Source: Acidimicrobiales bacterium (lineage in GTDB: Bacteria > Actinomycetota > Acidimicrobiia > Acidimicrobiales > Aldehydirespiratoraceae). Taken from it: a stretch of DNA of 64,000 nucleotides. Position numbers and translations under genes: made by a program. Numbering within the stretch: the first letter of the stretch is position 1; each line of letters starts with the position of its first letter. The DNA lies in NCBI GenBank assembly GCA_029263195.1, contig JAJCXX010000006.1:1-64000 (forward strand), given 5' to 3'. The notes beneath the pieces were generated by a model, which was not told the DNA's origin, did no database searches, and saw nothing but the letters and a program-made list of their open reading frames with translations. Positions 49,735 through 59,900 of this stretch are shown here, in pieces.

Positions 49735-51170
49735 GTCGGCACCGCCTCGGTGGGAACTGTGATTCGGACCGTGGTGCCCCTCGGCCGTTTGAGGCGGATC
49801 TTGAGGTCGCCCCGCACCGACCTGAGTATCTGGCGAGTTGTCACCAGACCGATCCCCTCGTTGCCGTTCCAGCCCACGCCGTTGTCTGACACGACGGCAA
49901 CCATCGTGCCGTCGTCGGTGGCCACGGCGATCGACACTGCCGAGGCATCAGCGTGACGGCGAATGTTGAACAGTGATTCCTGGATGGAGCGATATACAGC
50001 GGACCCAGCTTCGGAGCGCAGGTCGCTCGAGTCGTCGACGTCGAGGGTGATTTCGAGGTCGGTTTCGCGGCGGGCGGTGTCGACCAGTTCGGCCAGGGCG
50101 ACCTGAAGGCCGGTCTCCTCCACGACCGAGCCGTGCAACCTCCGAAGCTCGGACCGGATTCGGGATTCAATCTCGCGGGTCAGACCCTCGAGGCGCACCA
50201 TCTCTTCGCTGACCGCGGGGTCGCTCACCCGGTGTCGACATCCTTGTAGACCGAACAGGATGCGGTACAGGGGCTGGCTCACGTCGTCGTGGAGGGCGTT
50301 GACCAGACGACTGCGCTCGCCTTCGCGAGCCCTCGTGATCGAGATGGCGAGTTCGTCGGCCTGCGTGCGGCTTCTGTTGTAGCTACGCGCGGTTGACACG
50401 CCGACGGCCAGTGCGAGTGCCACGAGAGCGGTCAGGCCGATGCCGACGCTCCACCAGACGTCGCCACGGATCTCGGAGAGTGACTGATCGAGTGGTGCAC
50501 TGCGCTCGTAGACCTCCAGGACGCCGATCACCGAGTCAGAGTCGTCTCGCACCGGCAGGTAGAATTCGATGAGCCGGCCGAATTCGCGGTCGTAGACGTT
50601 GCTCGGTCCGTCCACATCGGCCGTCTTGTGGCTGAACTCTCCCGCCAGACCGGCGATGAGGTCGGGGTGAAGCTCGAACTGCTCACCGATGAGTGGCTCG
50701 GCATCTGAGTAGATGATCGTCCCGTCGGGTGCCCACATCTTGACCCTCACGGTTTCGCCACCGAGAAGTCTGTGTTCCACCTCTTCGGAGATCTCACCGA
50801 ACTGGGGCGAGTCGGGCGCAAACGAGAAGTCGGAGATCGGCAGGTCGGCTACCACCTGAGCCAAAATGTTGGCGCGGCCCTGGAGCAGGTTCGATCTGGC
50901 GGTGCTCTCGATTCTGAATCCGAGTCCCACCGCAAGTGCCGCGGCCAGGACCAATCCCAGGAGTCCCAATCGGCCCAAACGGCCCACGGCTCGCCATGCG
51001 AGATTCAACCCCAGGGCAAGGGACCGCAGTCGTGAGCCAAGGCTGTGTCTCGATTTCTCTGGCGTGGGAGAAGTGCCGGGCTTTGATCTCGCGGTCGAGT
51101 CACCAAGCCGACCACGAAGCCCTCCATCCGTCGAGACGGAGTCAACCCGGGGACGTGAAAGAACGTTCAT
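49731..51170 (-). CDS. Sensor histidine kinase (HisKA_3/NarX type)
   Basis: About 479 residues from ATG 51170, which has GGAG at good spacing. The longer GTG start at 51209 is possible. Two membrane helices (LGRLGLLGLVLAAALAVGLGF region and VGIGLTALVALALAV) flank an extracytoplasmic sensor of ~150 residues. The dimerisation/phospho-acceptor box is VNALHDDVSQPLYRILFGLQ (HDxSQ, read as LHDDVSQPLYRI), and the ATPase has VVSDNGVGW and GIGLVTTR. The outside domain senses an unknown signal, passed to the adjacent regulator. Confidence 0.9.
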   Translation of the reverse strand: MNVLSRPRVDSVSTDGGLRGRLGDSTARSKPGTSPTPEKSRHSLGSRLRSLALGLNLAWRAVGRLGRLGLLGLVLAAALAVGLGFRIESTARSNLLQGRANILAQVVADLPISDFSFAPDSPQFGEISEEVEHRLLGGETVRVKMWAPDGTIIYSDAEPLIGEQFELHPDLIAGLAGEFSHKTADVDGPSNVYDREFGRLIEFYLPVRDDSDSVIGVLEVYERSAPLDQSLSEIRGDVWWSVGIGLTALVALALAVGVSTARSYNRSRTQADELAISITRAREGERSRLVNALHDDVSQPLYRILFGLQGCRHRVSDPAVSEEMVRLEGLTREIESRIRSELRRLHGSVVEETGLQVALAELVDTARRETDLEITLDVDDSSDLRSEAGSAVYRSIQESLFNIRRHADASAVSIAVATDDGTMVAVVSDNGVGWNGNEGIGLVTTRQILRSVRGDLKIRLKRPRGTTVRITVPTEAVPT

Positions 51171-51518
51171 CCGCACCACTCCAGTACGTTGCGTCATTCG
51201 GATGACCACTAACAGTGGTCTCTAAGGTACCTGTCGCCGTCCGTTGGTACAAGGGTGGGAAACGATCGCCGAACGGTCACTGACCGTGTGGTATTCACAA
51301 CGTTGTGTCCGTTCGAGGCTGTGAGGAGAGATTTCTTGGACCGAGTTGGAAATCTGTTGTGAAAGTCAGTTAGGGTAAATCCCGTTGGTGATCAAACAGA
51401 TACTAGCGATCTATTTGAGTGATAGTGGATCGTGACAACTGATCCTGGATCGACCCGGATCAAAACCGACGAGTCGGTCTTGGCCATCGGCCGATACCAA
51501 GGCATAGGGGGACGGCGC
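51171..51518. promoter_or_regulatory. Divergent control region, two-component system versus heme-protein operon
   Basis: These 348 bp have no gene. They hold two perfect palindromes, ACGGTCACTGACCGT (51273-51287) and CACAACGTTGTG (51296-51307). A CTATTTGAGTGATAG stretch (51411-51425) shares the ATTTGAG core of the upstream element of the giant protein at 48938. The ribosome-binding AGGGGGA lies near 51505. The region probably carries promoters in both directions. Confidence 0.5.
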
Positions 51519-53435
51519 ATGATTCGAAGAGTGACGATCTCAGCAGTCGTCGTAACGATCGCCACGCTTGTCTTCTTGGCAGGTTCGGCTTTTGGGTTCA
51601 GCAACGGAGTTGGCGGCAATTCCGGCAACCCGTCTACCGGTGGGGCTACGTGCGCCAGCTGCCATTCCGGTGGAGTCACTCCGACGGTGTCGCTGACGGG
51701 GCCGGCTGTGGTTGTCCCAGGGTCCACCTCCACCTACACCATCACGATCGCGGGCGGTCAAGCCGCTGGCGGCGGATTCGATGTCTCGTCCACCTCCGGC
51801 GTTCTGGCTGCTCCCAGCGCCGACACCAAGATCCTCGGGAGCGAGATCGTCCACAGCGGGACCAAGGCGGCCGACGCCGGAGGCCTCGTTTCGTGGACTT
51901 TCGATTGGACCGCACCCGCCGCCCCTGGAGCCGCCACTCTCTACGCGGTCGGAAACTCCGTCGACGGTGCGTCCAACACAGGTGGCGACGCATCGGCCGC
52001 GGCGACGCTCGCCATCACCATCCAGGCCCCCGCCAACCAAGCCCCGACCGCTGTTGTTTCCGGCAATCTGCAAGGTGCCCCACAGGAAGGCATCAGATTC
52101 GACGGAAGTGGTTCCACGGACGCCGACGGAACCATCGTTTCCTACCTCTGGGACTTCGGCGACGGAAGCCCGACGGTCGACTTCGGCGTTGTCAGCGCGA
52201 TTCTCCAGCACAGCTATCTCTCGGCAGGGACGTATACCGCGACCCTCACCGTTGCCGACGATGTCGGTGCAACCAACGTGGCCTCCACCATCGTCACGAT
52301 CACGGCGGGTACACCTCCACCGCCCCCCACGGTCCCAGCTCCGACTACAACAACGACGACTACCGCCGCCCCACCGGCCACGACCACAACTCCGGCCCCG
52401 ACCACCACGGCCCCCGCCACGACCACGCCTGATGCGGGTGCGGCCTATGGATCCTTCTGCGCCAGCTGCCACGGCGCGTCCGGCCAGGGCGGCGCCGGGC
52501 CCTCTCTGGTGACCTCGAATGCCTCGCTGGCCCGGATCTCGGCGGTGATCACAGGCGGCAGCGGCTCCATGCCTGGATTCGGCCCAATGCTCACCCCGGG
52601 AGAGGTGGACGCAGTCTCGAAGTTGGTGGCCGGCTTCCAGAGCTCCACCCCGGCGCCCACCACCACCATTGCGGCGGCTGCGACCGGAGCCGACATATAT
52701 GCCTCGAGCTGCGCCTCCTGCCACGGTTCAACGGGGGCCGGTGGAGTAGGTCCGTCCCTTGTCGATTCGCCGGCTTCTGCGGCAGTGGTGGGATCGATCG
52801 TGGCCAACGGGGTTGGCACGATGCCAGGATTCTCCGACCGCCTGACCGCCGAACAGATCCAACTCGTGGGCGCCCACGTCGCATCCATCGCACCGTCAAT
52901 CGACGCAACCGGTGACGACAGCGACGATGGTACGGATGGCGGATCGGCCGGCGCCACCGACCCGGGTGCTGCCCTGTTCGCTCTCAACTGCTCGAGCTGC
53001 CACGGAGCCAATGGCGAGGGCGGCTCGGCTGATGCGCTGAATGTGTTCTTCGAAGATGATGAGCTGATCAGCGCGATCCAACGTGGTCCGAGCGAGATGC
53101 CGAGATTCTCCGACCTGCTCAGCGAAGCAGAAATTCGACTGATTGCGGACTACGTCCATGAGCTCGAAGTGGGGCCCGATACGGCAGTCGCCGGCGCTGT
53201 GGCGACACCCGGGCCGTCGGCGTCGATTACGCGGGGGCCGACCCAAGCTGACCTCGACGCAGCAGTGAGCCGCGCCGGGGCATCCGCCTCCGGTCTCGAC
53301 GACGGACCGGACTTCCCGTTCGGAGCGGCGGCAGGCATATTCGCCGCGATGGCCGTGTTGTTGGCGCTCTGGTTCGTCCTCGAGCGTCGTTCCGGCACAA
53401 GTGCAGGTATCTCAGGCCTGGGAGGGTCGCAATGA
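51519..53435 (+). CDS. Membrane-anchored four-CxxCH surface cytochrome with PKD domain
   Basis: About 638 residues from ATG 51519 (AGGGGGA upstream); the reading from 51432 has a hydrophilic leader and no signal. A signal peptide (VVTIATLVFLAGSAFG) is followed by a choice-of-anchor-like segment with CASCHS (Cys45-His49). A PKD domain (FDGSGSTDADGTIVSYLWDFGDG, read as FDGSGSTDADG and YLWDFGDG) and a Pro/Thr linker follow. Then come three class-I cytochrome c modules with CASCHG (314-318), CASCHG (398-402) and CSSCHG (491-495). The C-terminal membrane helix (AAGIFAAMAVLLALWFVLE) anchors it. A role in extracytoplasmic electron transfer is likely. It overlaps the next gene by ATGA. Confidence 0.85.
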   Translation: MIRRVTISAVVVTIATLVFLAGSAFGFSNGVGGNSGNPSTGGATCASCHSGGVTPTVSLTGPAVVVPGSTSTYTITIAGGQAAGGGFDVSSTSGVLAAPSADTKILGSEIVHSGTKAADAGGLVSWTFDWTAPAAPGAATLYAVGNSVDGASNTGGDASAAATLAITIQAPANQAPTAVVSGNLQGAPQEGIRFDGSGSTDADGTIVSYLWDFGDGSPTVDFGVVSAILQHSYLSAGTYTATLTVADDVGATNVASTIVTITAGTPPPPPTVPAPTTTTTTTAAPPATTTTPAPTTTAPATTTPDAGAAYGSFCASCHGASGQGGAGPSLVTSNASLARISAVITGGSGSMPGFGPMLTPGEVDAVSKLVAGFQSSTPAPTTTIAAAATGADIYASSCASCHGSTGAGGVGPSLVDSPASAAVVGSIVANGVGTMPGFSDRLTAEQIQLVGAHVASIAPSIDATGDDSDDGTDGGSAGATDPGAALFALNCSSCHGANGEGGSADALNVFFEDDELISAIQRGPSEMPRFSDLLSEAEIRLIADYVHELEVGPDTAVAGAVATPGPSASITRGPTQADLDAAVSRAGASASGLDDGPDFPFGAAAGIFAAMAVLLALWFVLERRSGTSAGISGLGGSQ

Positions 53436-54613
53436 CACCCACTAGACACAGATCTTTGTTCGGGACGATCACGGCTACGGCTACGGCCGCAGCACTGGCT
53501 TTCTGGATGGGAACCGGTAGTGCCTCACCGGTATTGATGCAGGGCTACGCGGCACCTGTTCCTGCTTCATCGAGTCTGGATCTGTTCGGTGGGCTGGCGC
53601 CCAATGCCGTCGGTGATTCGTTCTCCACGCCGACCGGGCAGGCTCTCACCGTCAACCCTCCCGGTGTCCTCTTGAACGATTCGGACCCCGAAGGCGATCC
53701 TCTCGAAGCCGTGCTGAGTATCGGGCCGGGGAACGGTTCGTTGACGCTGCTTGGTGTCGGGGCGTTCGTCTACGATCCCACGTCCGGATTCACCGGAACC
53801 GACACCTTCCAATACGTGGCCAGTGATGGTCTGAGCGTGTCCTCCGCGGTAACGGTGACCGTGACAGTCGGTGGCGTCGGTCCAACGCCAACCACCGCAC
53901 CGCCAACCACCGCGCCTCCGACGACCGCGCCTCCGACGACCGCGCCTCCCGTGACCACCGTCCCCACGCCTACCACGACACCTGCTGGTGGCGGAATCGA
54001 CGGGGCGGCCCTCTATGCAGCGAGTTGTGCCGGTTGCCACGGAGCCAGTGGTGAAGGAGGGTTCGGTCCAGCCCTGGTTGGTGCAGGGTTGTCCGCCAAC
54101 CAGATCATCACGGTTACGTCATCAGGCGCTGGAGTGATGCCAGGATTCGCCTCAAGTCTCTCAGGTCCCGAGATTCAAGCAATTACGGACTTCCTGCTCG
54201 GGAACCCGTCGGGTGGCGGGACTCCTCCGCCGACCACGGTTCCGTCGGGTGGTGGTGGAACTCCTCCGCCGACTACGGTTCCGACGGTTTCGGGTCCGGC
54301 GGCGGTTTATGGGGCGTTCTGTGCGTCGTGTCATGGGGCTGATGGCAGCGGGACGGTTGCCGGTCCCGACATTGTTGGTGAGGGCGTTGGCGAGATTGTG
54401 TCGACTGTTCGTACTGGTGATGGGACGATGCCGGGGTTCCCGGTGGCGGCGATCAGTGATGCCGATTTGGTTGGTCTGGCCGACTATGTAGCGGGCGGTC
54501 TCGTGGCGGGTGGAGATGGCAGCGACAGCCACCACGACGACGATCACAGCGACCACGATGACGCCGACGACCATTCGGCGGTCGTACGAGACGACGACTC
54601 GGATCACGACTGA
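53432..54613 (+). CDS. Secreted di-heme cytochrome with Ig-like domain and His/Asp-rich tail
   Basis: 393 residues, ATG 53432 overlapping the previous stop. After a signal peptide comes a bacterial Ig-like domain (NDSDPEGDPLEAVL, TGTDTFQYVASDG), then a PTTAP repeat linker. Two cytochrome c modules follow, with CAGCHG (199-203) and CASCHG (297-301), joined by a repeated GGGTPPPTTVP linker. The last ~30 residues are His/Asp-rich (SHHDDDHSDHDDADDH) and could bind a metal. There is no membrane anchor or sortase motif, so it may associate with the surface through its partner upstream. Confidence 0.82.
   Translation: MTPTRHRSLFGTITATATAAALAFWMGTGSASPVLMQGYAAPVPASSSLDLFGGLAPNAVGDSFSTPTGQALTVNPPGVLLNDSDPEGDPLEAVLSIGPGNGSLTLLGVGAFVYDPTSGFTGTDTFQYVASDGLSVSSAVTVTVTVGGVGPTPTTAPPTTAPPTTAPPTTAPPVTTVPTPTTTPAGGGIDGAALYAASCAGCHGASGEGGFGPALVGAGLSANQIITVTSSGAGVMPGFASSLSGPEIQAITDFLLGNPSGGGTPPPTTVPSGGGGTPPPTTVPTVSGPAAVYGAFCASCHGADGSGTVAGPDIVGEGVGEIVSTVRTGDGTMPGFPVAAISDADLVGLADYVAGGLVAGGDGSDSHHDDDHSDHDDADDHSAVVRDDDSDHD
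53888..53948 (+). repeat. 15-bp tandem repeats encoding PTTAP linker
   Basis: Four consecutive 15-bp units encode (PTTAP)n, a flexible, probably glycosylated wall-spanning linker between the Ig-like domain and the first heme module. Units differ at third positions in the first two copies and are identical in the last two. Confidence 0.7.
54213..54284 (+). repeat. 36-bp tandem repeat encoding GGGTPPPTTVP linker
   Basis: Two 36-bp units encode GGGTPPPTTVPS and GGGGTPPPTTVPT between the two heme modules. They differ at a few wobble positions and indicate recent duplication of the linker. Confidence 0.65.
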
Positions 54614-54694
54614 CTCCACGGTCTCGCCGCACCAACGCGGTGCATAAGTCGTCCTGAATCTGACGAGCGCTGATTCTCGGTGCAAACTCCCTCC

Positions 54695-55459
54695 ATGGAC
54701 GATCGAGGCGTAGCAATAGTCACGGGTGGCGCCCAAGGGATTGGCAGTAGTTGCGCGGCGGCGATGGCCGAGGCCGGATGGTCGGTCGTCGTGGCCGACC
54801 TCGACGAAGCCGGAGCGGCAGCCGTCGCGGCAAAGATGCAGGCCGACCATGGAGTCGAGTCGTTTGCTCACCGGGTCGATATCTCCAGGGCGGACGAGTG
54901 CGAGCGACTGGTCAGCGCCGCAGCCAATCGAATCGGCGAGCCGACAGTGCTGGTCAACTGTGCGGCCTACTACCGCGAATCCAGCGGATTGGAGATGGAG
55001 GTTGAGGAGTGGGCCAAGGTGATCGACGTCGACCTCAACGGCACGTTCTATCTCTCGCAGGCGTTTGCCAGGTCGTTGGTCGCCGGCAACCGGGCCGGAT
55101 GCATCGTCAACATCGGGAGTGTCTCCTCGACCCACAGCATGTCGGGTAAGACTGCCTACGGAGCAGCCAAGGCTGCTGTCGACAGCATCACCAGGTCGCT
55201 GGCTCTCGAATGGGGCCCCCTCGGTATTCGTGTCAACGCGGTTGCACCCAGTCACACGGCGACCGAGACGATCAAACGACTCGAGGAACAAGGGCTTCTG
55301 GCCGTCGACCAGATTGTCGCCAGGATTCCTCTGGGTCGCCTGGCTGAACCGAGCGAGATTGCCGATGCCGTCGTATTCCTCTGCTCGGACCAGGCCCGAT
55401 TCATCACCGGGCAGGTGCTGGCAGTCGACGGTGGATACACCGCGAACGGAGCCTGGTGA
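54695..55459 (+). CDS. Short-chain dehydrogenase/reductase
   Basis: About 254 residues from ATG 54695 (GTG 54680 is a less likely start). Features are IVTGGAQGIGSS (cofactor loop TGGxxGIG), VADLDEAGAA (Asp after the second strand, favouring NAD), LVNCAAYY (NNAG variant), GSVSS and SGKTAYGAAKAAV (catalytic Ser, Tyr, Lys), and VAVDGGYTANG at the end. It oxidises or reduces an alcohol/ketone of unknown identity. A GTGA overlap couples it to the following phosphodiesterase-like gene. Confidence 0.9.
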   Translation: MDDRGVAIVTGGAQGIGSSCAAAMAEAGWSVVVADLDEAGAAAVAAKMQADHGVESFAHRVDISRADECERLVSAAANRIGEPTVLVNCAAYYRESSGLEMEVEEWAKVIDVDLNGTFYLSQAFARSLVAGNRAGCIVNIGSVSSTHSMSGKTAYGAAKAAVDSITRSLALEWGPLGIRVNAVAPSHTATETIKRLEEQGLLAVDQIVARIPLGRLAEPSEIADAVVFLCSDQARFITGQVLAVDGGYTANGAW

Positions 55460-56109
55460 ACAACCCACCACAGATGGAACTCGTGGCCCATCGATTCGGA
55501 AACGAAGCGCGCCGGGCCGTTGAGGGCGCCGCGATCGCCGACCTGATCGAGATCGACATTCATCTGTGGCGAGGTCGCCTCGAGGTAAGACACGCCAAGC
55601 GTCTTTGGCTTCTCCAGCGCATGTGGGAACGCTGGCATCTGCTGGAGAGGGATACTCCGGTTCCGTCTCTCGAGGAAATTCTGGCCGTCCTCCCCCAGTC
55701 GACGCCTCTGCTGCTCGACCTCAAGGGCTGGAGACCGAAGATGGTCTCGATGGTTCAGTCGATCGTCGGTGAGGAACGGCCCATCGTCGTGTCGGCCCGG
55801 TCGTGGTGGTTGTTGAAGCGAGTCAAGGACCATGACGGGGTTCGCATACTCCGATCGGTCGGCGCCAATTGGCAACTGTGGCTGGTTCTTCGTTTGCGTC
55901 GGCCGGCTCGAGCCTCGGGCGTCGTGATCGATCAGCGACTGCTTCAGCCTGAAATTGCCCTCAGATTGCTCAAACGGTCGCCGATGATTTTCTCCTGGAA
56001 CGTCGATTCGGAGGTTCGCGCCGTTGAGCTGGTCGACATGGGTGTCACCGGTCTGATCATCGACGACCCAGACCTGATCAGACTGTTGCATAGCCGACCT
56101 CGACGTTGA
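55456..56109 (+). CDS. Glycerophosphodiester-phosphodiesterase-family protein
   Basis: 217 residues from GTG 55456, overlapping the SDR stop. VAHRFGNEA (the HRGxxxxxPEN site is shortened), LIEIDIHLWRGRLEVRHAK (Glu, Asp and His ligands), LLLDLKGW, and IFSWNVDSE with LIIDDPD at the end fit the GDPD TIM barrel. It is shorter than typical enzymes (~240-280), and the substrate is probably a phospholipid headgroup diester. The catalytic His-Arg and EID are kept, so activity is possible. Confidence 0.75.
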   Translation: MNNPPQMELVAHRFGNEARRAVEGAAIADLIEIDIHLWRGRLEVRHAKRLWLLQRMWERWHLLERDTPVPSLEEILAVLPQSTPLLLDLKGWRPKMVSMVQSIVGEERPIVVSARSWWLLKRVKDHDGVRILRSVGANWQLWLVLRLRRPARASGVVIDQRLLQPEIALRLLKRSPMIFSWNVDSEVRAVELVDMGVTGLIIDDPDLIRLLHSRPRR

Positions 56110-56172
56110 TCGGTACGCATTCTCGGCCGATGGATTCATAGAATTCCAGGAGCGAGCGATCGAAGTTCAGAG

Positions 56173-56838
56173 GTGGCCGAGTTGCCCAAACCGATCGTGG
56201 TTCCGGATCTCGCTTCGGTCGCGCGTCGATCCATCCCCAACGTTGTCATCGGCAAAGTAGTGCCGGTGGTGCTGTTCATCGGGCTACTCGAGATCGGAAA
56301 CGCCACGTGGGCGCTCTTGGCGGCCCTCGCATGGTCGGGCGGAGCTGTGGGTTGCCAGATCATCAGAGGAAAGCGGGTGCCGGGCTTGGTACTCCTCAGT
56401 GCCTTGATGCTCGCGGCCAAGACGATCGCGGCGATCGCCAGCGGAAGTCTGTTCGTCTACTTCATCCCTCCGACCATCACCACCGCTTTGGTGGGCGTGG
56501 CGTTCTTCGTGTCGGTGCGATTCGGGTCGCCGCTGGCCGGTCGCCTCGCCGAGGACTTCTGCCCGTTCGACGACGAGACTCGCAGCCACCCCGTCCTCTA
56601 CGACTTCTTCATTCGGCTCTCGCTGGTGTGGGCGGCAACGAGCCTCATCAATGCAGCCATCACCCTCTGGGTGCTGCTGACCCAATCGACGACCACATTC
56701 GTCGTGGTGAAATCCTTGCTCGGTCCGACCACAACGATCATCACACTCGCCATTGGCGCGGTGTGGTTCAAGATATTGCTTGCCCAGAGCGGCACCTCGC
56801 TTCAGTTCTCACCGGAGCAGGCCGCCTCCCTGCGGTAG
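56173..56838 (+). CDS. VC0807-family (DUF3159-like) integral membrane protein
   Basis: 221 residues from GTG 56173, with about six hydrophobic helices (VVPVVLFIGLLEIGN, ALLAALAWSGGAVG, LVLLSALMLAAKTIAAIASG, FIPPTITTALVGVAFFV, VWAATSLINAAITLW, IITLAIGAVWFKILL). A conserved-looking GSPLAGRLAEDFCPF segment lies in mid-protein. The family is uncharacterised, and relatives lie near lipid or polyketide genes. It is the third co-directional gene after the SDR and GDPD genes. Confidence 0.6.
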   Translation: MAELPKPIVVPDLASVARRSIPNVVIGKVVPVVLFIGLLEIGNATWALLAALAWSGGAVGCQIIRGKRVPGLVLLSALMLAAKTIAAIASGSLFVYFIPPTITTALVGVAFFVSVRFGSPLAGRLAEDFCPFDDETRSHPVLYDFFIRLSLVWAATSLINAAITLWVLLTQSTTTFVVVKSLLGPTTTIITLAIGAVWFKILLAQSGTSLQFSPEQAASLR

Positions 56839-56985
56839 GGAAAGTCGCCGAAAGGCCGACTACCCAAACGAGAGTTGCACCTAGCCGAATGGGGCATGGC
56901 AGCCCAACTCACGACCATTTAACGTGGCTACTCAGAGTGAGAAACGTAGCAAACCCGCTACGTGGAGTGGTCAGGGGTGGCGACA
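56839..56985 (+). promoter_or_regulatory. Upstream region of the giant SLH protein
   Basis: It contains a hairpin with a GAAA tetraloop (56843-56861), then the shared element at 56860-56891 (CTACCCA, GAGAGT, CCTaGCcGAATG), and a CGTAGC/GCTACG dyad (56945-56950, 56957-56962). AGGGGTGG (56973-56980) is the ribosome-binding site. The shared element matches the one upstream of the paralogue at 49058-49089. Confidence 0.55.
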
Positions 56986-59900
56986 ATGAATACGTACTGG
57001 AACCCGCGACCAGCGCGGTACGCACTGATGCTGGCATTCATGCTCGTGGCGTCGTTGGTGGCCCCGATGCCACCGATCGGCGATGGCGGTGCCGCATCGG
57101 CTCTGGCTCCGACTGCGACCATCGGAGGATCGATCTGGGCCGGATCGAACGATGGAACCGGCCCGAACCTGACACCCGAACCGGCCGACGCCATAGTCGG
57201 CGCCAGTGTGATGGTTCAGAATCAGCACTCGGGCGGTGCGTTCATCACCTACGGCACAGTCGTCGGCAACACCTGGACGGCCACCGTTCCGGCACCGGGC
57301 GACTACGTGGTGATGTTCAGCGCTCCGGGGTACGACCTCACCAGCCGCGAGTTCACGGTCCAAGAAGGTGACAGCCAGAGCAAAGACGCCTTCCTGGCAC
57401 CGGCGCCGGTACCGACGGCGAGCCTGCTGTTCTACGCCTTCTACGACAACTACATCAACGGGGAGGACGACGCCCCGGACGATCCGGCGATGAACGGCAT
57501 CACCGTGACCGTCACCGACAAGGACGGAGTCGAGCTGGCTACCGGCCTCACTGGTAGCCAACGCACGATCACCCTCGCGGACGGGACGGTCAAGACGGAG
57601 ACGGACGGCCTGTACTACTTCACCGGCCTACCCGCGGGCCAGGTCTTCGTATCGTCGGACGCCTCGACCGCCTGGTCCAGCCCTCAGCCCACCGACCCGG
57701 TCACCGCGGCTCCGCTCGGAGCGGGATGGGACGCGTCCACCGAGTTTCATCTCATGACCAGCGAAGAGGGCGGCACCACCTGGGAGTTGAGTCTCTATCC
57801 CGGTGATCCCGGAACCGAAATGGGGGGATACATGCTCTGGCATGGATACGTGGAAAGGCTCGGCCAGATCGGCTCACCGGGGAATCCGGTGCCGTTCAAT
57901 CCGTTGTTGGCCGGTTCCATAAGCGGCACCATGCTGGACGCCGACGGCGGGGTGATCGATCCCCTGGAGCCCTTCCCGGTTCCAGGACAAGATCACCCCG
58001 GCGTCTCGCTCAACGTGACCGTGCCCGACGGGTTCGTGATCCTGTACACCGATACCGAAACCGTGCGAGTGCACGCGGTTGCCACGACACTGGCTGATTC
58101 CAGCGGAAACTACGAGTTCGTCAACGTTCCGCCAGGGCCGTACAAGCTGTTCTTCTCCGACACCTCGATCGACTACGTGTGGATGCAACGCCAGATCCGG
58201 GTGAGCCCGGCCCAGGAAGCCGTCGTGAACCCCCTTGTTCCACGGTTCTTCGCGAGGGCCCAGGGATACGTGTACGACGACTCGACCGGGTTGCCCATCG
58301 CCGGCGCTGTAGTGCACATCCGTTTCAAGAGTGGCGCCATCGAGATGACCACCCAAACCGATGCCGACGGTTGGTACAACTTCGACGATCTGCCTGAGAT
58401 CGAGGTACTCGGACACGTCGATGTGGAGCCGCCGGTTGGCTATCGCGGAGCCATCAAGACCGAGACGTTCTATCCGGGCGGCACCAACCCGAGCCACCCC
58501 AACTACGCGCTGCGTCCACCCATCGATGTGACCTCCAACTCGATGAACCGCTACCTCCAGTGGTACACGGCCAACTACCGGGCGGATTTCCATCTGGAAC
58601 CAGTCCCGGCTTCCACGGGCGACATCGCCGGCTTCGTCTGGAACGAGAACCTCGCGTCGGGCACATGGACGGTGGATGGCGTCTACCAGCCGACGGACGA
58701 GAGAACCTTGCACGGAGTGACCGTCGAACTCTGGAATTCCGCGGGGACGACACTGCTCGACTCGACCACCACCGGAAAGGTCAACCAGACCGACCTCGAG
58801 GCTCAGGGCTGGATGCCGGCGTACACGATGCCCATCGACGAGTTCGGCGGCGTGTTCGCCGGACCAATGCCAGGGTTCTATGAGTTCCGCGACCTGGCAC
58901 CCGGCAACTACGAGCTGCGCATGATTCTTCCCGACGGCTACTCGGCATCCCCAGTCGGATCGGACACCATCGCGGTCACGGTGTCGATCGGCGCACAAAT
59001 CGAGGAGAACTTCGGGGCCAACACCATGGTCCCTCAAGCCGGTGAAATCGAGGGCGGTGTCTTCGACGACGTCTTCGTGGACAACAACTCCCTCAGTCTC
59101 CTGTTCCTCGAAAAGGCCGGGATTCCAGGCGCTCCGGTCGGCGTGTACGACCACCTCGGCTACTTCCTCGGCTCGGGCGTCATGGGCAATCCGCTCTGCT
59201 ACAGCGGTTCGCCCCCCGGCTCCTGTCCGGTAGGCGAAACTCCTGTGCAGAAGCCGGAGATCGAGAGGCGCTTCGCTCCGGGTGTTCACATTTTCATGGG
59301 CAACGACCCGTCTCTACCGGGCCACAACAGGGACTATCTACCCATGTCGCTGGCCTATGAGTTCGGTCAGGGTCAATTCAAGTTCGAAGCCGACTGGTCT
59401 CTGATGCCCACGGCAGCCCTCGGGCTCGGAGGGGCGATGCTCGGGGATGCCCCCATCGTCCCGGCCAACAGTCCGGTGATCTCCACCGGGTCGACACCCG
59501 GCTCGGTTGCGGCTGGTGGCACCCTGGTGATCGCCGGGTCGTTCTTCGGCTCGACGAAGGACCACGGCACAGTATCGATCTCAGGCAAGCAGATGGAGGT
59601 TGTGAGCTGGTCCGACACCGAGATCGTGGTGAGTATCCCGCTCGATGCGGAAAGCGGACCGCTCCTGGTCTCCACCACGACCGGCGTGTCCAACGGCGTT
59701 CCGACAACCGTCACTGCGGCGCTGGTGCCAGCGGCATTCAGCGCCATGTCCGTCCCGGCGGCGGCGATCGACGTGTATGTCGACGCATCCAACGCTGGGC
59801 CGGCCGACGGATCCGCCGCCAAGCCGTGGCCGACCATCGGCGACGCCCTGGACAATCTGCCAATCGGATCGCTGCCCGGCACCACTCGCAATGTCTTCGT

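Noticed and set aside
56843-56950. Possible cyclic-di-GMP (GEMM-like) riboswitch upstream of the SLH protein
   Set aside because: A GAAA-capped hairpin is present, but the conserved GCAAA/GCCU core and second stem are not recognisable. The block similarity to the paralogue's leader is better explained as protein-binding DNA.
57874-59289. 471-residue minus-strand frame inside the SLH protein gene
   Set aside because: Shadow frame without motifs, opposite a well-supported domain series.
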